Below, in pieces: positions 25,335 to 38,000 of a stretch of 64,000 bases of DNA; within the stretch, counting starts at the first letter, position 1; every line of letters starts with the position of its first letter. The position numbers were made by a program, and so were the translations under genes. This DNA comes from Clarkia xantiana subsp. parviflora (Eukaryota > Streptophyta > Magnoliopsida > Myrtales > Onagraceae), in the NCBI GenBank assembly GCA_036873135.1, contig JAPTYO010000010.1, positions 25,475,772 through 25,539,771 of the forward strand, in the 5' to 3' direction. The notes below the pieces were generated by a model. The model had not been told where the DNA came from, did not search any database, and saw nothing but the letters and a program-made list of their open reading frames with translations.

Positions 25335-25375
25335 CTAGTTATTTCGCGCGTGCGCTGCACGCGCACTTTTTTTAT
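25335..25375 (-). mobile_element. possible Helitron 3' terminus (minus strand)
   Basis: On the minus strand, GCGCGTGC, AGC, GCACGCGC forms a perfect 8-bp hairpin. It is followed by GAAATAA and CTAG, then T. This is the hairpin plus CTRR layout of a Helitron 3' end. The matching 5' end was not found, because the sequence beyond 25499 belongs to another element. Confidence 0.45.
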
Positions 25376-25499
25376 TTTATTTTTATATATAATACAAGAA
25401 AAGTAAAATTATAAGTATCATAATTTTATTAAATATGTCAATTTTTTTTATTATCTTTATCATAAGTATGATATACAAAGTTGACTAAGAAAAATAATA

Positions 25500-25991
25500 G
25501 GGTTAAAGGTACTTTTGGTGCCACATGTTTGACCTGTGTAGGTTTTTGGTGATATATGTTTCGTTTTGTAGGTTTTTGGTGCCATATGTTTGAGAGGTTA
25601 TATGTTTTTGGTATTTCCGTTAGTCAACAGTTAGTTTGACCGTTAAATACTTTTATTTTGTTCAATTAAGTCCTCAAATTTATATTTCTAAAATTTAATA
25701 TTTACAATTTAGTCCTTATTGTTTGCTCAAGTCACCGTCCAAGGCCGCCGACCACCACCCACCACCTCCAAGGCCGCCGACCGCCACGAAACGGGCCGGC
25801 CACCACCCCACGGCACCGGCCACCACCGCTTGGGGCCGAAAACCACCCCAATTGGTGGTGGCCGGCCCCAATTGAGGTGGCCACCACCAATTGGAGCCGG
25901 CCACCACCAATTGGTGGTGGCTACGGCCCCAATCGGGGCCGGCCACCACCAATTGGTGGTGGGTACAGCCCCAATCGGGGCCGGCCACCAC
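25500..25991. mobile_element. MULE-type foldback element, truncated
   Basis: The left arm, GGGTTAAAGGTACTTTTGGTGC, is of the same kind as the left arms at 29763 and 54385, and it carries the shared internal CAATTTAGTCC motif. The right arm is missing: the sequence switches at 25992 to the 721-bp duplicated segment. The centre, 25735-25991, is GC-rich and made of GGCCGGCCACCACCAATTGG type units. Reading frames through it are repeat translations. Confidence 0.6.
25735..25991. repeat. GC-rich tandem and palindromic repeat
   Basis: Repeated CCACCACCAATTGGTGGTGG palindromes and CCCCAATCGGGGCCGGCC blocks with a period near 50-60 bp. The base composition is far above the local average. Confidence 0.75.
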
Positions 25992-26712
25992 ATAGAAAGT
26001 TTAATGTTGTAGCTACTCCTATAGTTCTAAGTTTATCATCATCCAATTTAACTGGGTCAATCAATGCACATTATTTTCTTAGCAATGCACATTATGGAAT
26101 CGAGCACTTTTAATAACATGCTAGTGAAAAATAGACAGTTAAATCAAACAAAAATAAGTATCACGAATCATATGTACAAAGAGCCACTGAAGGATGATGC
26201 TTGTACCTTTGTATATCACCAAAAGTCGGAACCATTGCTAGGTTACTAATAAGGGTCATAGTCTTTTGTAGATATCAATAGCGGTAATTTTCACCTTAAT
26301 AAAGATCACCATTAATTAAAACCAGAACAATCACATATGTAATTTGACAACAATTGATGAGAAAGGATATGAAACATTGTCACGTTCATAAAGGTTTGAA
26401 TAGGATTTGGAAGGGTGCGGTGTGAGACGTGCGGCGTGCAGCGGGCGGGCGTAGTCGAGCGGCGAAGGTAACCGCCTGGTTATATGGTTACTGGTTGCAG
26501 CGGATCTGTAGCCATATATGGCAGTCATGAATGGTTGAAATATTTTTGTTCAACACAACTGCTGGAATGGGATAAGCGGACCTATTCGGTTTATGGAAAC
26601 AGATTGGCTGGTTGGCCGGTTTAGGTGAATGTTGGCACCTTTTATATGGGAAGACACCTATTGGGGGTGAGGACACATCACAATTAATATATTGGTATAA
26701 TAGATATATATA
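25992..26712 (-). repeat. 721-bp inverted duplication, copy 2
   Basis: Exact inverse of 16082-16802 as far as I could check. Its left junction cuts off a MULE-type element and its right junction cuts into the first LTR of the TRIM-like array within a TATATATA stretch. No TSD or terminal repeat is seen. That pattern suggests this is the derived copy, placed by repair or template switching rather than transposition. Confidence 0.9.
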
Positions 26713-27434
26713 AATACAAAACTAAATCTATAACAATATAATAAAGAAAACATAATCTGATAGTATATTAAGAATATATCTATTCCTAATATAAACTTAT
26801 CTAAATATCATAAAATATATCTACTAATATATTTTATTCCCTAATACGCCCCCACAAGACGGACGTTCTGACAAGAATGTCGATCTTGATACGAAGAATA
26901 TTGATGAATGCCTGAATAGTCCAATCGTCATTGGCAGATGCCTAGAGAGGTCTAGTCGGCAACGGCGGAAGCCCGGAGATGTCAAGCCGGCAACGGCGAA
27001 AGCCCGGAGATGTCCAGTCGGCACGGCGGTAGCCCGGATATGTCCAGTAGGCACAGTAGCCCGGAGGTCCAGTCGGCAATGGCGGAAGCCCGGTGAGGTC
27101 CATTCGGCAACGACGAAAGCCCGGAGAGATCTGGTTAGCATAAACGAAGAAGAATTGAGCCGGACATGACGATAGTAGGGACCATCGGTGTGGTGCTGTT
27201 GTCAATTGGCGCTAAATCAGAGGACCGGCGCAGAAGTCGTAAATACGGAAGCAGAGATTTATTGTCTTCATATAAAAAAAAAAGGAAAAAAAAAAACTAA
27301 GATCAGAATGAGGCAGGGGCGGCCGACATGACATCTGCATAGCTGACGGCAGTGCTGACCGACCCCGGACAGCGGCGATGGTGGGCGGCGGCTTGTAAGT
27401 TGTACTCGTTAGAGTTAGAAAGGCTCTGATACCA

Positions 27435-27623
27435 TATAGAAGAATGAGAATTGTATTATTGATCTTATTTAAGGTTGAGTACATATATATATACAAGACT
27501 AAATATATAACAATATAATAAAGAAAACATAATCTGATAGTATATTAATAATATATCTATTTCTAATATAAAATTATTTAAATATCATAAAATATATCTA
27601 CTAATATATTTTATTCCCTAATA
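27435..27623 (-). repeat. LTR of TRIM-like element, complete copy
   Basis: 189 bp between the primer site complement (27422-27434) and CGCTCCCGC. The copies at 26713-26846 (truncated) and 28213-28414 (202 bp) are close relatives differing by substitutions and small insertions. Confidence 0.8.
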
Positions 27624-28212
27624 CGCTCCCGCAAGACGGACGTGCTGACAAGAATGTCGATCTTGATACGAAGAATATTGATGAATGCCCGAATAGTCCA
27701 ATCGTCATCGGCGGATGCCCAGAGAGGTCTAGTCGGTAACGACGGAAGCCCGGAGATGTCAAGCCGGCAACGCCGAAATCCCAGAGATGTCCAGTCTGCA
27801 CGGCGGTAGCCCGATATGTCCAGTCGGCACGGCGGTAGCCCGGAGGTCCATTCGGCAATGACGGAAGCCTAGTGAAGTTCAGTCGGCAATGACGAAAGCC
27901 CGGAGAGATCTAGTCAGCATAAACAAGAAGAATTTAGCCGGACATGACGATAGTAGGGACCATCGATGTGGTGCTGTTGTCAATTGGCGCTAAATCAGAG
28001 GACCGGTGCAGAAGTCGTCAACACAGAAGCAGAGATTTATTGTCTTGCTATAAAAAAAGGAAGAAAAAAAAAACTAAGATCAGAATGAGGCAGGGGGCGG
28101 CCGACATGACATCTGCATAGCTGACGGCGGTGCCGACTGCCCCTGGACAGCGACGATGGTGGGCGACGGCTTGTAAGTTGTACTCGTTGGAGTTAGAAAT
28201 GCTCTAATACCA

Positions 28213-28414
28213 TATAGAAGAATGAGAATTGTATTATTGATCTTATTTAAGGTTGAGTACATGTACCTATATATATAGATACAAGACTAAATCTATAACA
28301 ATATAATAAAGGAAAACATAATCTGATAGTATATTAAGAATATATATATATTCTTGATATAAACTTATCTAAAAATCATAAAATATATCTACTAATATAT
28401 TTTATTCCCTAATA
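28213..28414 (-). repeat. LTR of TRIM-like element, third copy
   Basis: 202 bp with the same TATAGAAGAATGAG and CCCTAATA ends on the plus strand. The adjoining primer site reads GCTCTAATACCA, with a change from GCTCTGATACCA. Confidence 0.8.
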
Positions 28415-28564
28415 CGCCCCCGCAAGACAGACGTTCTGACAAGAATGCCGATCTTGATACAAAGAATATTGATGAATGCCTGAATAGTCCAATCGTCATC
28501 GGCGGATGCCCATGGAGATCTAGTCGGCAACGACGGAAGCCTGGAGATGTCAAGCCGGCAACGG

Positions 28565-29166
28565 TGATGTAAGCATATGGTAATGGGCGCTTTAATTGGT
28601 AGCCCATAATATGTATAGTTTACCTAATGAACTTGGGTAAATGTCACATTAGGGTAATTGGGCTAGACCCAAATCCCAATTGACATGGGAGGCCCAAAAT
28701 TGGGCCTCCCCAAATACATAGGCCGGTCGAAACCCTAGGTGGGGTAAAGTGAACTTTTGTCCACTTTACTCCTCCTATAAATAAGAGGTGTTAGGGGATT
28801 TTTAGGGTTAATCACAATTCTCTCACAAGAGTGTTTTAGAAAGAAAAACCCTCCCCCATAAACCCTAGTTTCGGCCGAATCATATCCCTCACCAATGATG
28901 TGTCAAATTGCATTCGAGCAAACTCTCCAGATCTGTCCCCGTGCCAAGAATCGATCAGAGGTTTTGCTGTGGAGCTTGCACCACGTAGGGCTTCTCTAAC
29001 AAGAACCTCTACGGGTCCCGACCGGAGGATCGTGAACTCCCTCCAGAGAAGATCTTGGGTCTACGGATCATCCTAGAGGTATGTGTGAAACTTCCGCTGC
29101 GTAATTCTAATTACTAGCATGTACCTTGTTTAAGTATCTGTAGTGATTAGTCCCCATAATTTAAAA
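28565..29166 (+). repeat. 5' LTR of a second copia copy
   Basis: About 602 bp, homologous along its length to the minus-strand LTR at 9962-10569. It starts TGATGTAAGCATATGG exactly where the third TRIM interior breaks off. A likely TATA box, CCTATAAATAAGAGG, lies near 28774-28788. The end has drifted from AACA to AAAA. Confidence 0.8.
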
Positions 29167-29167
29167 G

Positions 29168-29179
29168 TGGTATCAGAGC
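29168..29179 (+). other. primer binding site (initiator tRNA-Met)
   Basis: TGGTATCAGAGC one base after the LTR, as in the copy at 9949-9960. Confidence 0.85.
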
Positions 29180-30380
29180 ATGTGTTAGGAGTTCATGATT
29201 TTGATAAATTGATGTTCTTGGAACTTTTAAATTTTCGGACCGAAATTTAAAGGAAGGATTTTAAAATTTTCGAATTTTTATGTATAGGGTGGTCCGAAAT
29301 TTTCATGATTGTCTTGGTTAATTTGATGTTCATGATCTTCAAGAAAAGTGTAATATTTATCAAAATCAAACATTGGATTGTAGATCTTATTAAAATTTGA
29401 TCTTGAAATTTGACCACTTTTTCCCAATTTGATGTTCTTGGCCGAAACCCTAGTGATTTACAAGGTAAAATTTTTAATTTTCTTGGTCTCCAAGCAAGAA
29501 AATTTCGGCCACTATCAAAAATAATATCCTTTTACCAAATTTTAATTTTTTAATTAAGGTAACAATATATCTATAATTAGGAACATAAGGATAGATCCAC
29601 ATAAATATATAAAAATATATATATCACTATCAATATATCTAAATATTTTAATAGGGTTAAAGATATTACTGATAGATTTTACTGCCTAAAAGATTGAGAA
29701 AATATATTGTCAGTATATTTGTTACCCTATTTAAAATATTGACAATAAATAAATATATTATAGGGTTAACAGGTCTTTTGGTCCATGATGTTTGACAACT
29801 TTTGGATTTTGGTCAATGATGTTTTTTTTTACCTAGTTTTGGTACCATATGTTTGCAGATTTTTATTAGTTTTGGTCTAATCGTTACATTTCGTCCATTT
29901 TTTGACATGTTCAAGTCACGTGATCCACTCTAAACTTTAAATTTAGACCCTCTAATACTTTCTTAACCTTTTTTTTGTTCAATTTAGTCCTGAAGTTTCA
30001 AAATTGACCCCAATTGGACAATAAGTCCAATTGAATTTTTGAAACTTCGGGACTAAATTGAATCAAAAAAAGGTTAGGAAAGTATTAGAGGGACTAAATT
30101 GAACAAAATTGAAAGTTTAAGGTGGATCACGTGACTTGTACATGTCAAAAAATGGACGGAATGTAACGGTTAAACCAAAACTAGAAAAAATCTGCGAACA
30201 TATGGTACCAAAACTAGGTAAAAAAAACATCATTGACCAAAACCCAAAAGTTATCAAACATCATGGACCAAAAGACCTGTTAACCCATATATTATATACA
30301 TATATGAACCGAATTTTGCATATATTGTTGATTGATTTAATCTTAAAGATAGAATCTTGGCAGTAAATATATATATATAT
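29180..30380 (+). other. leader of the second copia copy, split by a MITE
   Basis: 29180-29762 and 30287-30380 together match the inverse of about 9290-9948, with the 524-bp foldback element inserted between. No gag was found beyond 30380, so the copy is an orphan LTR plus leader. Confidence 0.7.
29763..30286. mobile_element. foldback MULE-type MITE
   Basis: 524 bp, almost entirely one long inverted repeat. The left arm starts GGGTTAACAGGTCTTTTGG and the right arm ends CCAAAAGACCTGTTAACCC, with arms of about 230-250 bp meeting near 30020. A perfect 10-bp duplication, ATATATTATA, lies at 29753-29762 and 30287-30296. TSDs of 9-11 bp with long inverted repeats are typical of Mutator-like MITEs. 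The frame at 30136-30366 is translation of the right arm. Confidence 0.88.
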
Positions 30381-30384
30381 TTCA

Positions 30385-30442
30385 AGAGAATAAGGGAAGC
30401 AATTCACGCGTGAATAAATTAAATCGTGTTCCCTTATTCTCT
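30385..30442. repeat. 14-bp inverted repeat around an inner palindrome
   Basis: AGAGAATAAGGGAA at 30385-30398 and its exact inverse TTCCCTTATTCTCT at 30429-30442. The 30-base loop contains ATTCACGCGTGAAT, itself a perfect palindrome. It lies just before the (TA)n tract and at the point where copia homology ends. Confidence 0.75.
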
Positions 30443-30450
30443 TTCATCAC

Positions 30451-32028
<1,578 letters not shown>

Positions 32029-33722
32029 ATGGCGATTCTTGGGGGACAGGCAGTTGGATATCGAAGCTTTCCGTCTTCTTCATATTTCACTGCCTACAGT
32101 ACTGCTACACAGTGTTCCACTGCTGCCCTCTTCATGGTAGGTCATGCAATGTTCTTAATTGTAAAAGATATAATTATAAGGGTTAAGAACCTTAGTTAAC
32201 ACAGTTTGAAATTATACGTAAGATTACTAATTATTGACTCATATTTAAAACGTTGATATTCTGTGTTTCAGGCTTTCAGCTATTAGATTAGTTGCTTTAC
32301 ACTTTTTGGACTGATTTAGTAACGAAAACATGTTATTTTATACTTTTTGAAGTATTAGATTTGTTGCAAATGATTTAGATTTATTTGATACTTAAAAAGC
32401 ATGTTTTTTTTCATAATTTTAATAGAAAAAAAAAATAGAAATCAAGAAATCTAATAGTTGTGAAACTGAATATCAATATTTTAAATTCGCGATAGCTATT
32501 AACAACATGATCTATAGTTGAGACTACATTCACGAGTTAGAGCTTATGACGTTTAGTTAAGTGGTGCTCCAGTGGATTAGAACTGGATAGTAATGCTAGT
32601 TTGGTTATGAATCTGCTGACAAAATTTGAGCTTGATTTGTTCTAAGAACATTAGATGGTGTTTTTATTTTGCTTCAAGGCCTAAATTGAGAATCTTGAGT
32701 AAATATTTTGAATGAGGATACTAATCAGCAAACACTTCACAGCTCTGAGAAGGAATTGGATATATAGTAAGAGTGCGGCTACAAGAATATTGAGAATAAA
32801 ACTGATTATTGTCATATAAAACTTAACAAAATTTTAGATTCCATTCTACGCTTTTTGTGGTTCGGCCAATACAAATTGTATTTTGTTGATCATTGAAGGA
32901 TCTTGTTGCAGAGTCATTCCCGAACAGTAGTTTCTTGCAGAATCATTGTATGCTCAGCAGTCCAAGAATCATCACCTACTACAACTACTGGTTAGTGGCA
33001 TTTCCAGTTACTTATGTATATAAGCCATTGGTGTTTCCCTTAATTGTCTAGTCATCACATAATTTGAAATTTCGTTGTAAAAAAATGGATTTTTGAATAA
33101 TGTCTTTCTGATTTTCCCAGCCACGACCGGAACAGAAAAGAAGAAAGCAGCTGCAGCTAAGCCCAAAGCTGCAGCAAAAGCACCCGCGAAGCCGCTGCCA
33201 CAGTTGATGGAAGAGGATGTGATTCCTCAGCTGATAGAAATCCTTAAAGCTCAGCCGGATCTCTCAGAAATCGAGCTAACTTTCCAAGAAAACAAGGTAA
33301 TTTCATACATTTCTTAATTAATTAACAATGCAGTCAACATTTTGAAGCTTCTGCTGCATAATATGACAATGGTTTATGGAAAATTACAGTTGGATGGTTC
33401 TTTGGTCAAGAACGGAATTACGTATACTTATTGGGCATTCTTCCCGACTGGAGATCTTACAGGTAACCACCACTATCTGGGTTTTAAGCAGATTTCTTGT
33501 CCAGAAGCATAAAACATGTTCTGTCATTGTGTTTAAGGTAATCTAGAAGTGCTGTAATGTTTTACAGGTCCAAAAGGATTTTCATTGTCGTCTTATGGAT
33601 CTGAAGCAAGCACGGTTGAGCCGTTCCTTGTTGATGAAAAGAAGATCACTGCAAATCTGTTGATCTTCTGGGTTGAGAAGCGTTTGGCTGCACAAGGCAT
33701 CATTCCTGTGTGGAAGGAGTAA
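32029..33722 (+). CDS. NDHV: NDHV-like chloroplast NDH subunit (DUF2996 protein)
   Basis: Five exons: 32029-32136, 32912-32990, 33121-33296, 33390-33462 and 33568-33722. All introns are GT-AG and the phases agree, giving 196 aa. ATG at 32029 is the first Met of the frame. Residues 1 to about 60 are Ser/Thr-rich with few acidic residues, as expected of a chloroplast transit peptide. An Ala/Lys-rich linker follows (KKKAAAAKPKAAAKAPAKP), then the conserved domain from about residue 80 (EEDVIPQLIEILKAQPDLSE) to the end (EKRLAAQGIIPVWKE). In Arabidopsis this family includes NdhV of the thylakoid NDH complex in cyclic electron flow. The name rests on memory of that protein. Intron 1 holds a MITE. 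A possible AATAAA poly(A) signal lies near 33886. Confidence 0.85.
32180..32545. mobile_element. MULE-type MITE in NDHV intron 1, diverged
   Basis: Starts GGGTTAAGAACCTTAG and shares several blocks with the intact copy at 35291-35587, such as TTATTTGATACTTAAA with GCATGTTTTT and AACTGAATATCAATATTTTA. The right end is eroded, so the boundary is approximate. Confidence 0.6.
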
Positions 33723-35012
33723 TCAAGAATGTATAGTTTCTAAGACCCTGTTCTATTTGATGGAATATAGTCTTCTTGTCCATTGAATTCTGCTACTACA
33801 AAGAGCCTTCTTCTCATTAACATCAATTGTATCACAATTCAAAAGAAAATGTCTCTTCGTTTTCAAATGATGTAAATATGAGAAAAATAAATGAAAGGTA
33901 ACTTATATTCTTTGCAGTGGTGCATCTTACTAGGAAATCTACTTGATTCAAATGCTCTCAATTTTATGCTACTAAGCTCGTTTTTAAGTTACACTCGTTA
34001 TCATGGTAACCTTCCAATTTGAAAACTAGGGCGCCGGGCGGAGCAAAATACCCGAAGAGTCCGAAATTTCGAGGAGTCCGTTTTGAAAAGTATTGTCCCG
34101 AAATTAGGCCTGAATTTGGTGGTAGATTTTTCCTCTAAGGTCGGACTCAGGCTCGGACTTTTTGCTCAAAAATCCGAAAAGTACAAGCATGTTCCGTCTT
34201 TAGTTTATATATATCACGATGCTTGGACTTGGATGAATTTGAAATTGATCATAGACAATAAATTTAAAATTTTGTTTTTCAGATTTGATAGTGTTTGAAA
34301 TAGTATTTTTCAAGTTTGTGCTATTTGAAATGGTGTTTCTCCAATTTTTTGTTTAAATTTTAACTAGCCCAAGCTCGTCCCGAAATCTCAACTGTACCTT
34401 TTTTTTTATGCTCAGGCTTGAGTTAATGTATAGTGCAAGGGGCCTTTTTTCTAAAAAAATCCGTCCGTCACGAGCTCAGCTCTAAGAAGAGTCCAATTAA
34501 TGAGATGTTGATGGATTCCTTTGTAATCCATCTGGGAGTCTGGGATACTTATGCAAATTTCCTAATATACGAGGATCGGTTGTGAACATAAATTTTTATT
34601 TCTGCATGGAACTTGGGAGGGGAATCAAATAACGGTTTCTTCCACACGGAAGGTATGTGTTCAACGAATTCATCCTGGAGACTCACCCATCCGCATTATC
34701 TGTTTCTTGATCATCCTCCCCGTGCAAATTCAACGGGAAAATGAAAATTGATGACAGGAGTTGGATTATCACTCATCCAAAATCATATCTTTTGCCAAGA
34801 AGAAGAAGAAGAGGAAGCTGATATGGATATTGATCCTCCAACTTTATTGATAGATGACGATGGATCGATTCCGGCACCAGCAATGAATAACACCCGATTG
34901 TTAGCTTTTGTCGCCATTGCTTCGATTGAGAAAATCACGGTTCTGCTTCTCGTAATTGACTCGGCCTAATGGTTGCTTGTATTGATCGGAGCTAAACCTC
35001 TGAAATTGTATT
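33723..35012. other. 3' end of NDHV-like gene, spacer and upstream region of the next gene
   Basis: 33723 to about 33910 is the probable 3' untranslated region. 34025-34500 holds a degenerate repeat rich in GTCCGA and TCGGACTC motifs, unclassified. 34500-35012 is the likely promoter and leader of the SMP protein gene. A 73-codon frame at 34748-34969 with an EEEEEEADMD run is not supported as a separate gene. Confidence 0.45.
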
Positions 35013-38000
35013 ATGATGGCGTTAATGCTTCCGGAAATTCTGGTTGGGTTCATTCTTGGGGCAATTACAGTAATCGGTCTTGAAATGTTAGTTGTTTGGT
35101 TTGTGATAAGAAGATTGAGGCGGAAAAATATCAAGCTGGAAGAAGGATTTCAAGCGGCGACCAAGGCTATGGTTTTCCAGCAACCCCTCGACTTTGTTTG
35201 GCAGAAGGAGGTTTGCATAAGTTGCTTTCTTGTTTACCTGCATTTTCAATTTCATCTATTGAGACGAGGCTGCAACTATATTTTTCTTTAGGGTTAAGAA
35301 CTAAAAACAGTACAAACTAATGTCCCAAATTTAAAATGTTGATATTCGGTGTATTATCATATTTGTTGCTTTTCATTTTTTTCAACTGATTTGGCATTAC
35401 AATTGCTCATGGTTTAGGCTTATTTGATACTTAAACAACATGTTTTTGTTTCGTCAATTTTAAGAGAGAAAAAAAAAGTAGAAATCAACCAATTTGATAG
35501 TTGAGACACTGAATATCAACATTTTAAATCTAAGACGTCAATTAGCAACATGACTTATATTTGAGACAGTTTTTAGGTTCATAACCCTTTTCTTTATCAT
35601 TTGGATACACTCATTAGGGCACTTTAGTCTGTTGCTTGCTAAAAGTCATTGCTTCTTCAGGGATATGTTTGGCTTCTTGAAGCAGAAAAAGTTCCAAAGA
35701 ATTGGATGGAAAAAGTATCATTTGAGCATGACAGAAAGAAGAAATATTTCGAGGTTACTCCTGTTCGGAAGCATGCCATGATAAAAAACCAACATCTCAT
35801 CCTTTCGGGATCAGATGGTTCTCCGAATTTTGTCCTGTTAAAGGAATGCTTAATTGAGTCTGTCTCAGCAACTGATCTGCCCTCAAGGAAGTGGTAATTT
35901 GCTTATATATCTTAGTCTTGACAGCAGTAATTTATTCTGAACTGCTTGCTCTGATGTGGTTTTTATAGTGCTTAAAGTTTCTTCAAACCATCTTTTAAGC
36001 AGTCGACCCGATTCAGAAATGACATTCATCATGCACATAGGAAGATCCCTTCTAAGTAGCTAATAACTTAGTTTTCCTTAACCTCGCACTGTGCTAAAAT
36101 TGCATCTTTTAAGCAATAGTGACGAATAACTACAGTTAGATGCAAACCCAATTCAAGAAATGAGATTCACCATGTTCTTAAACTCGGGTCGATCTCAAAA
36201 TTGCATCTTTTCAATATTTGTGACGGTTATATACTGTTGGGGACAAAGCGATTCAAGAACTGGTCTCAGAATGGCATCTTTTGAAGATTTGCAAGGGTTA
36301 AATGTAGTCAGGGACGAATCAGAGTCAAGGACTTACTGTCAAAATTGCATCTTTTAATGCTGTTGGGGACAAACCAATTCAATAACTTAATAGTGAAGAT
36401 CTCAGACTAAGTTACTGATTTTCGATGCTTAACTTAGTTTTATCAGGAACAACCAAGTTAGAGCTGGAGTTTCTTTTGAAGACACTGATATATGTATGTA
36501 TCATACTTTCAGTTATGAGTATTGACATCTCCTGATGATGCTCAGGGCCAAAAGATTCCCAATTAAAGTGGAAAGCAAGACCTTTGCTATTTATAAAGGT
36601 AGCAAAACGCTGTACATATATCTCGAGACTAATTGGGATAAGGAATCATGGTGCAAAGCTCTACGTTATGCTTCCAGTGATGACAAGGCAAGACATGCTT
36701 GGCTCGCTAATTTGCAGATGGAGTTCAAGACTTACGTCGTGTCTTTATGCAACGGGTACCTGTCATTCATGAAACCGCAAGGGGCTTTCACTAGTTACGC
36801 GCCAGCGGATAGAGAAAATTCCTCCTCAAAGATTCGTCAGATGATGAGAAAACTTTCAAGGAAAAACAAAGATAAAAAGATAAATGGAATGTGCCGTTCA
36901 TGCCAAGATTCTGTTAATGGCTCGTGCAGGGGGATAAGAGCTGCTAATCCTTTGAGCGATGATATTCAATCCTCTTCATCGACTTCATCCTTGCCGCGAT
37001 CGGTAAGTCAGTTGTCAACTGCCTCAGATGCAGACTCGGAGGACAGAATTGGAACTGATGATGGAACACTCTGTTGGAACTTACTGATTTCACGGTTTTT
37101 CTTTGATATCAAGAGTGGCGAAGAGATAAAGAGAGCTATTCAAGAGAGAATCCAGGTTTGTTGTCCTTTACAATATGATTGGTTTCTGCAAAAATCAAGT
37201 CTCTCTGAAATTTATTTAAGGTGATGACTTTTTGATAATTGATGTTTGAATTGCAGAAAACACTGTTTAATATTAGGACTCCCAGTTATATCGGTGAAAT
37301 CATATGTACAAATGTAGATCTAGGAAACATGCCCCCGAATATACTCAGCACGAGGGTACTTCCAATGGACATGAATGATGTGTGGGCCTTTGAAATCGAT
37401 GTTGAGTATTCTGGCGGTTTATTATTGGAAATTGAAACGAGGATAGATGTAATGGACTCGGAGATTCAAAGAGATTCTGTGGCAGAGCCTAATCAAGAAT
37501 CAAACTTAGCCAAGGATGTCAATTCAGATCTTGCAGAAGATTCTCAGCAGCTTGGTGACATAACAGGTAGTCACAACTTACATTCGTCATGTTCTTGAAT
37601 CATCAAGATGAAATTTTGAAAACTAGGGGCTGACAGAATTTAAATTTTTTTTTAGAGAGGCTGAAAGTGGTTAAAAGCAATACCTCAGCAGCACTTCCAC
37701 CTCAAAAACCAAATTCTAAGTCCAAGTGGAAATCGATTGTAAACTCAATTGCCAAACATGTTTCACAGGTAGGAATTTCTTTGCCTAAACCCGAAAAAAA
37801 TGTAATGACTACCCAGAAACTGATTCTAGTATAATTTCTGATTGTTAGGTGCCTCTTTGTATGAGAATAAAGGTAGCATCACTTCGCGGGACATTGAGAC
37901 TGCACGTAAAGCCGCCTCCTTCAGACCAAATCTGGTATTGTTACACATCTATGCCTGATATAGATTTCAATGTCGAATCGTCTCTTGGAGATCACAAAAT

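Larger units (their letters stand above)
26713..28564 (-). mobile_element. tandem TRIM-like LTR element array
   Basis: A repeated unit of about 780-790 bp: partial LTR (26713-26846), interior (26847-27434), LTR (27435-27623), interior (27624-28212), LTR (28213-28414), then a partial interior cut by a copia LTR at 28565. On the minus strand each interior starts with the tRNA-Met primer site (intact at 27422-27434, mutated at 28200-28212) and ends with a G-rich tract before the LTR. The LTRs read TATTAGGG...CTTCTATA, again TA...TA ends. Interiors have no gag or pol, only GC-rich repeats of CCGGAGATGTCCAGTCGGCA. Unequal recombination between LTRs explains the tandem form. Confidence 0.8.

Noticed and set aside
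25716..26012. Overlapping Trp/Pro/Gly-rich frames on both strands
   Set aside because: They arise from GC-rich tandem repeats inside a transposon, and all frames are open because the repeat lacks stops.
26824..28607. Minus-strand frames rich in RCRLDL and SPGFRRC
   Set aside because: Translation of short repeats and LTR sequence in the TRIM-like array; the same peptides recur in each unit in different frames.
34748..34969. 73-codon frame with an acidic run as an upstream gene
   Set aside because: No conserved motif; it lies in the leader region of the SMP protein gene and ends before its start.
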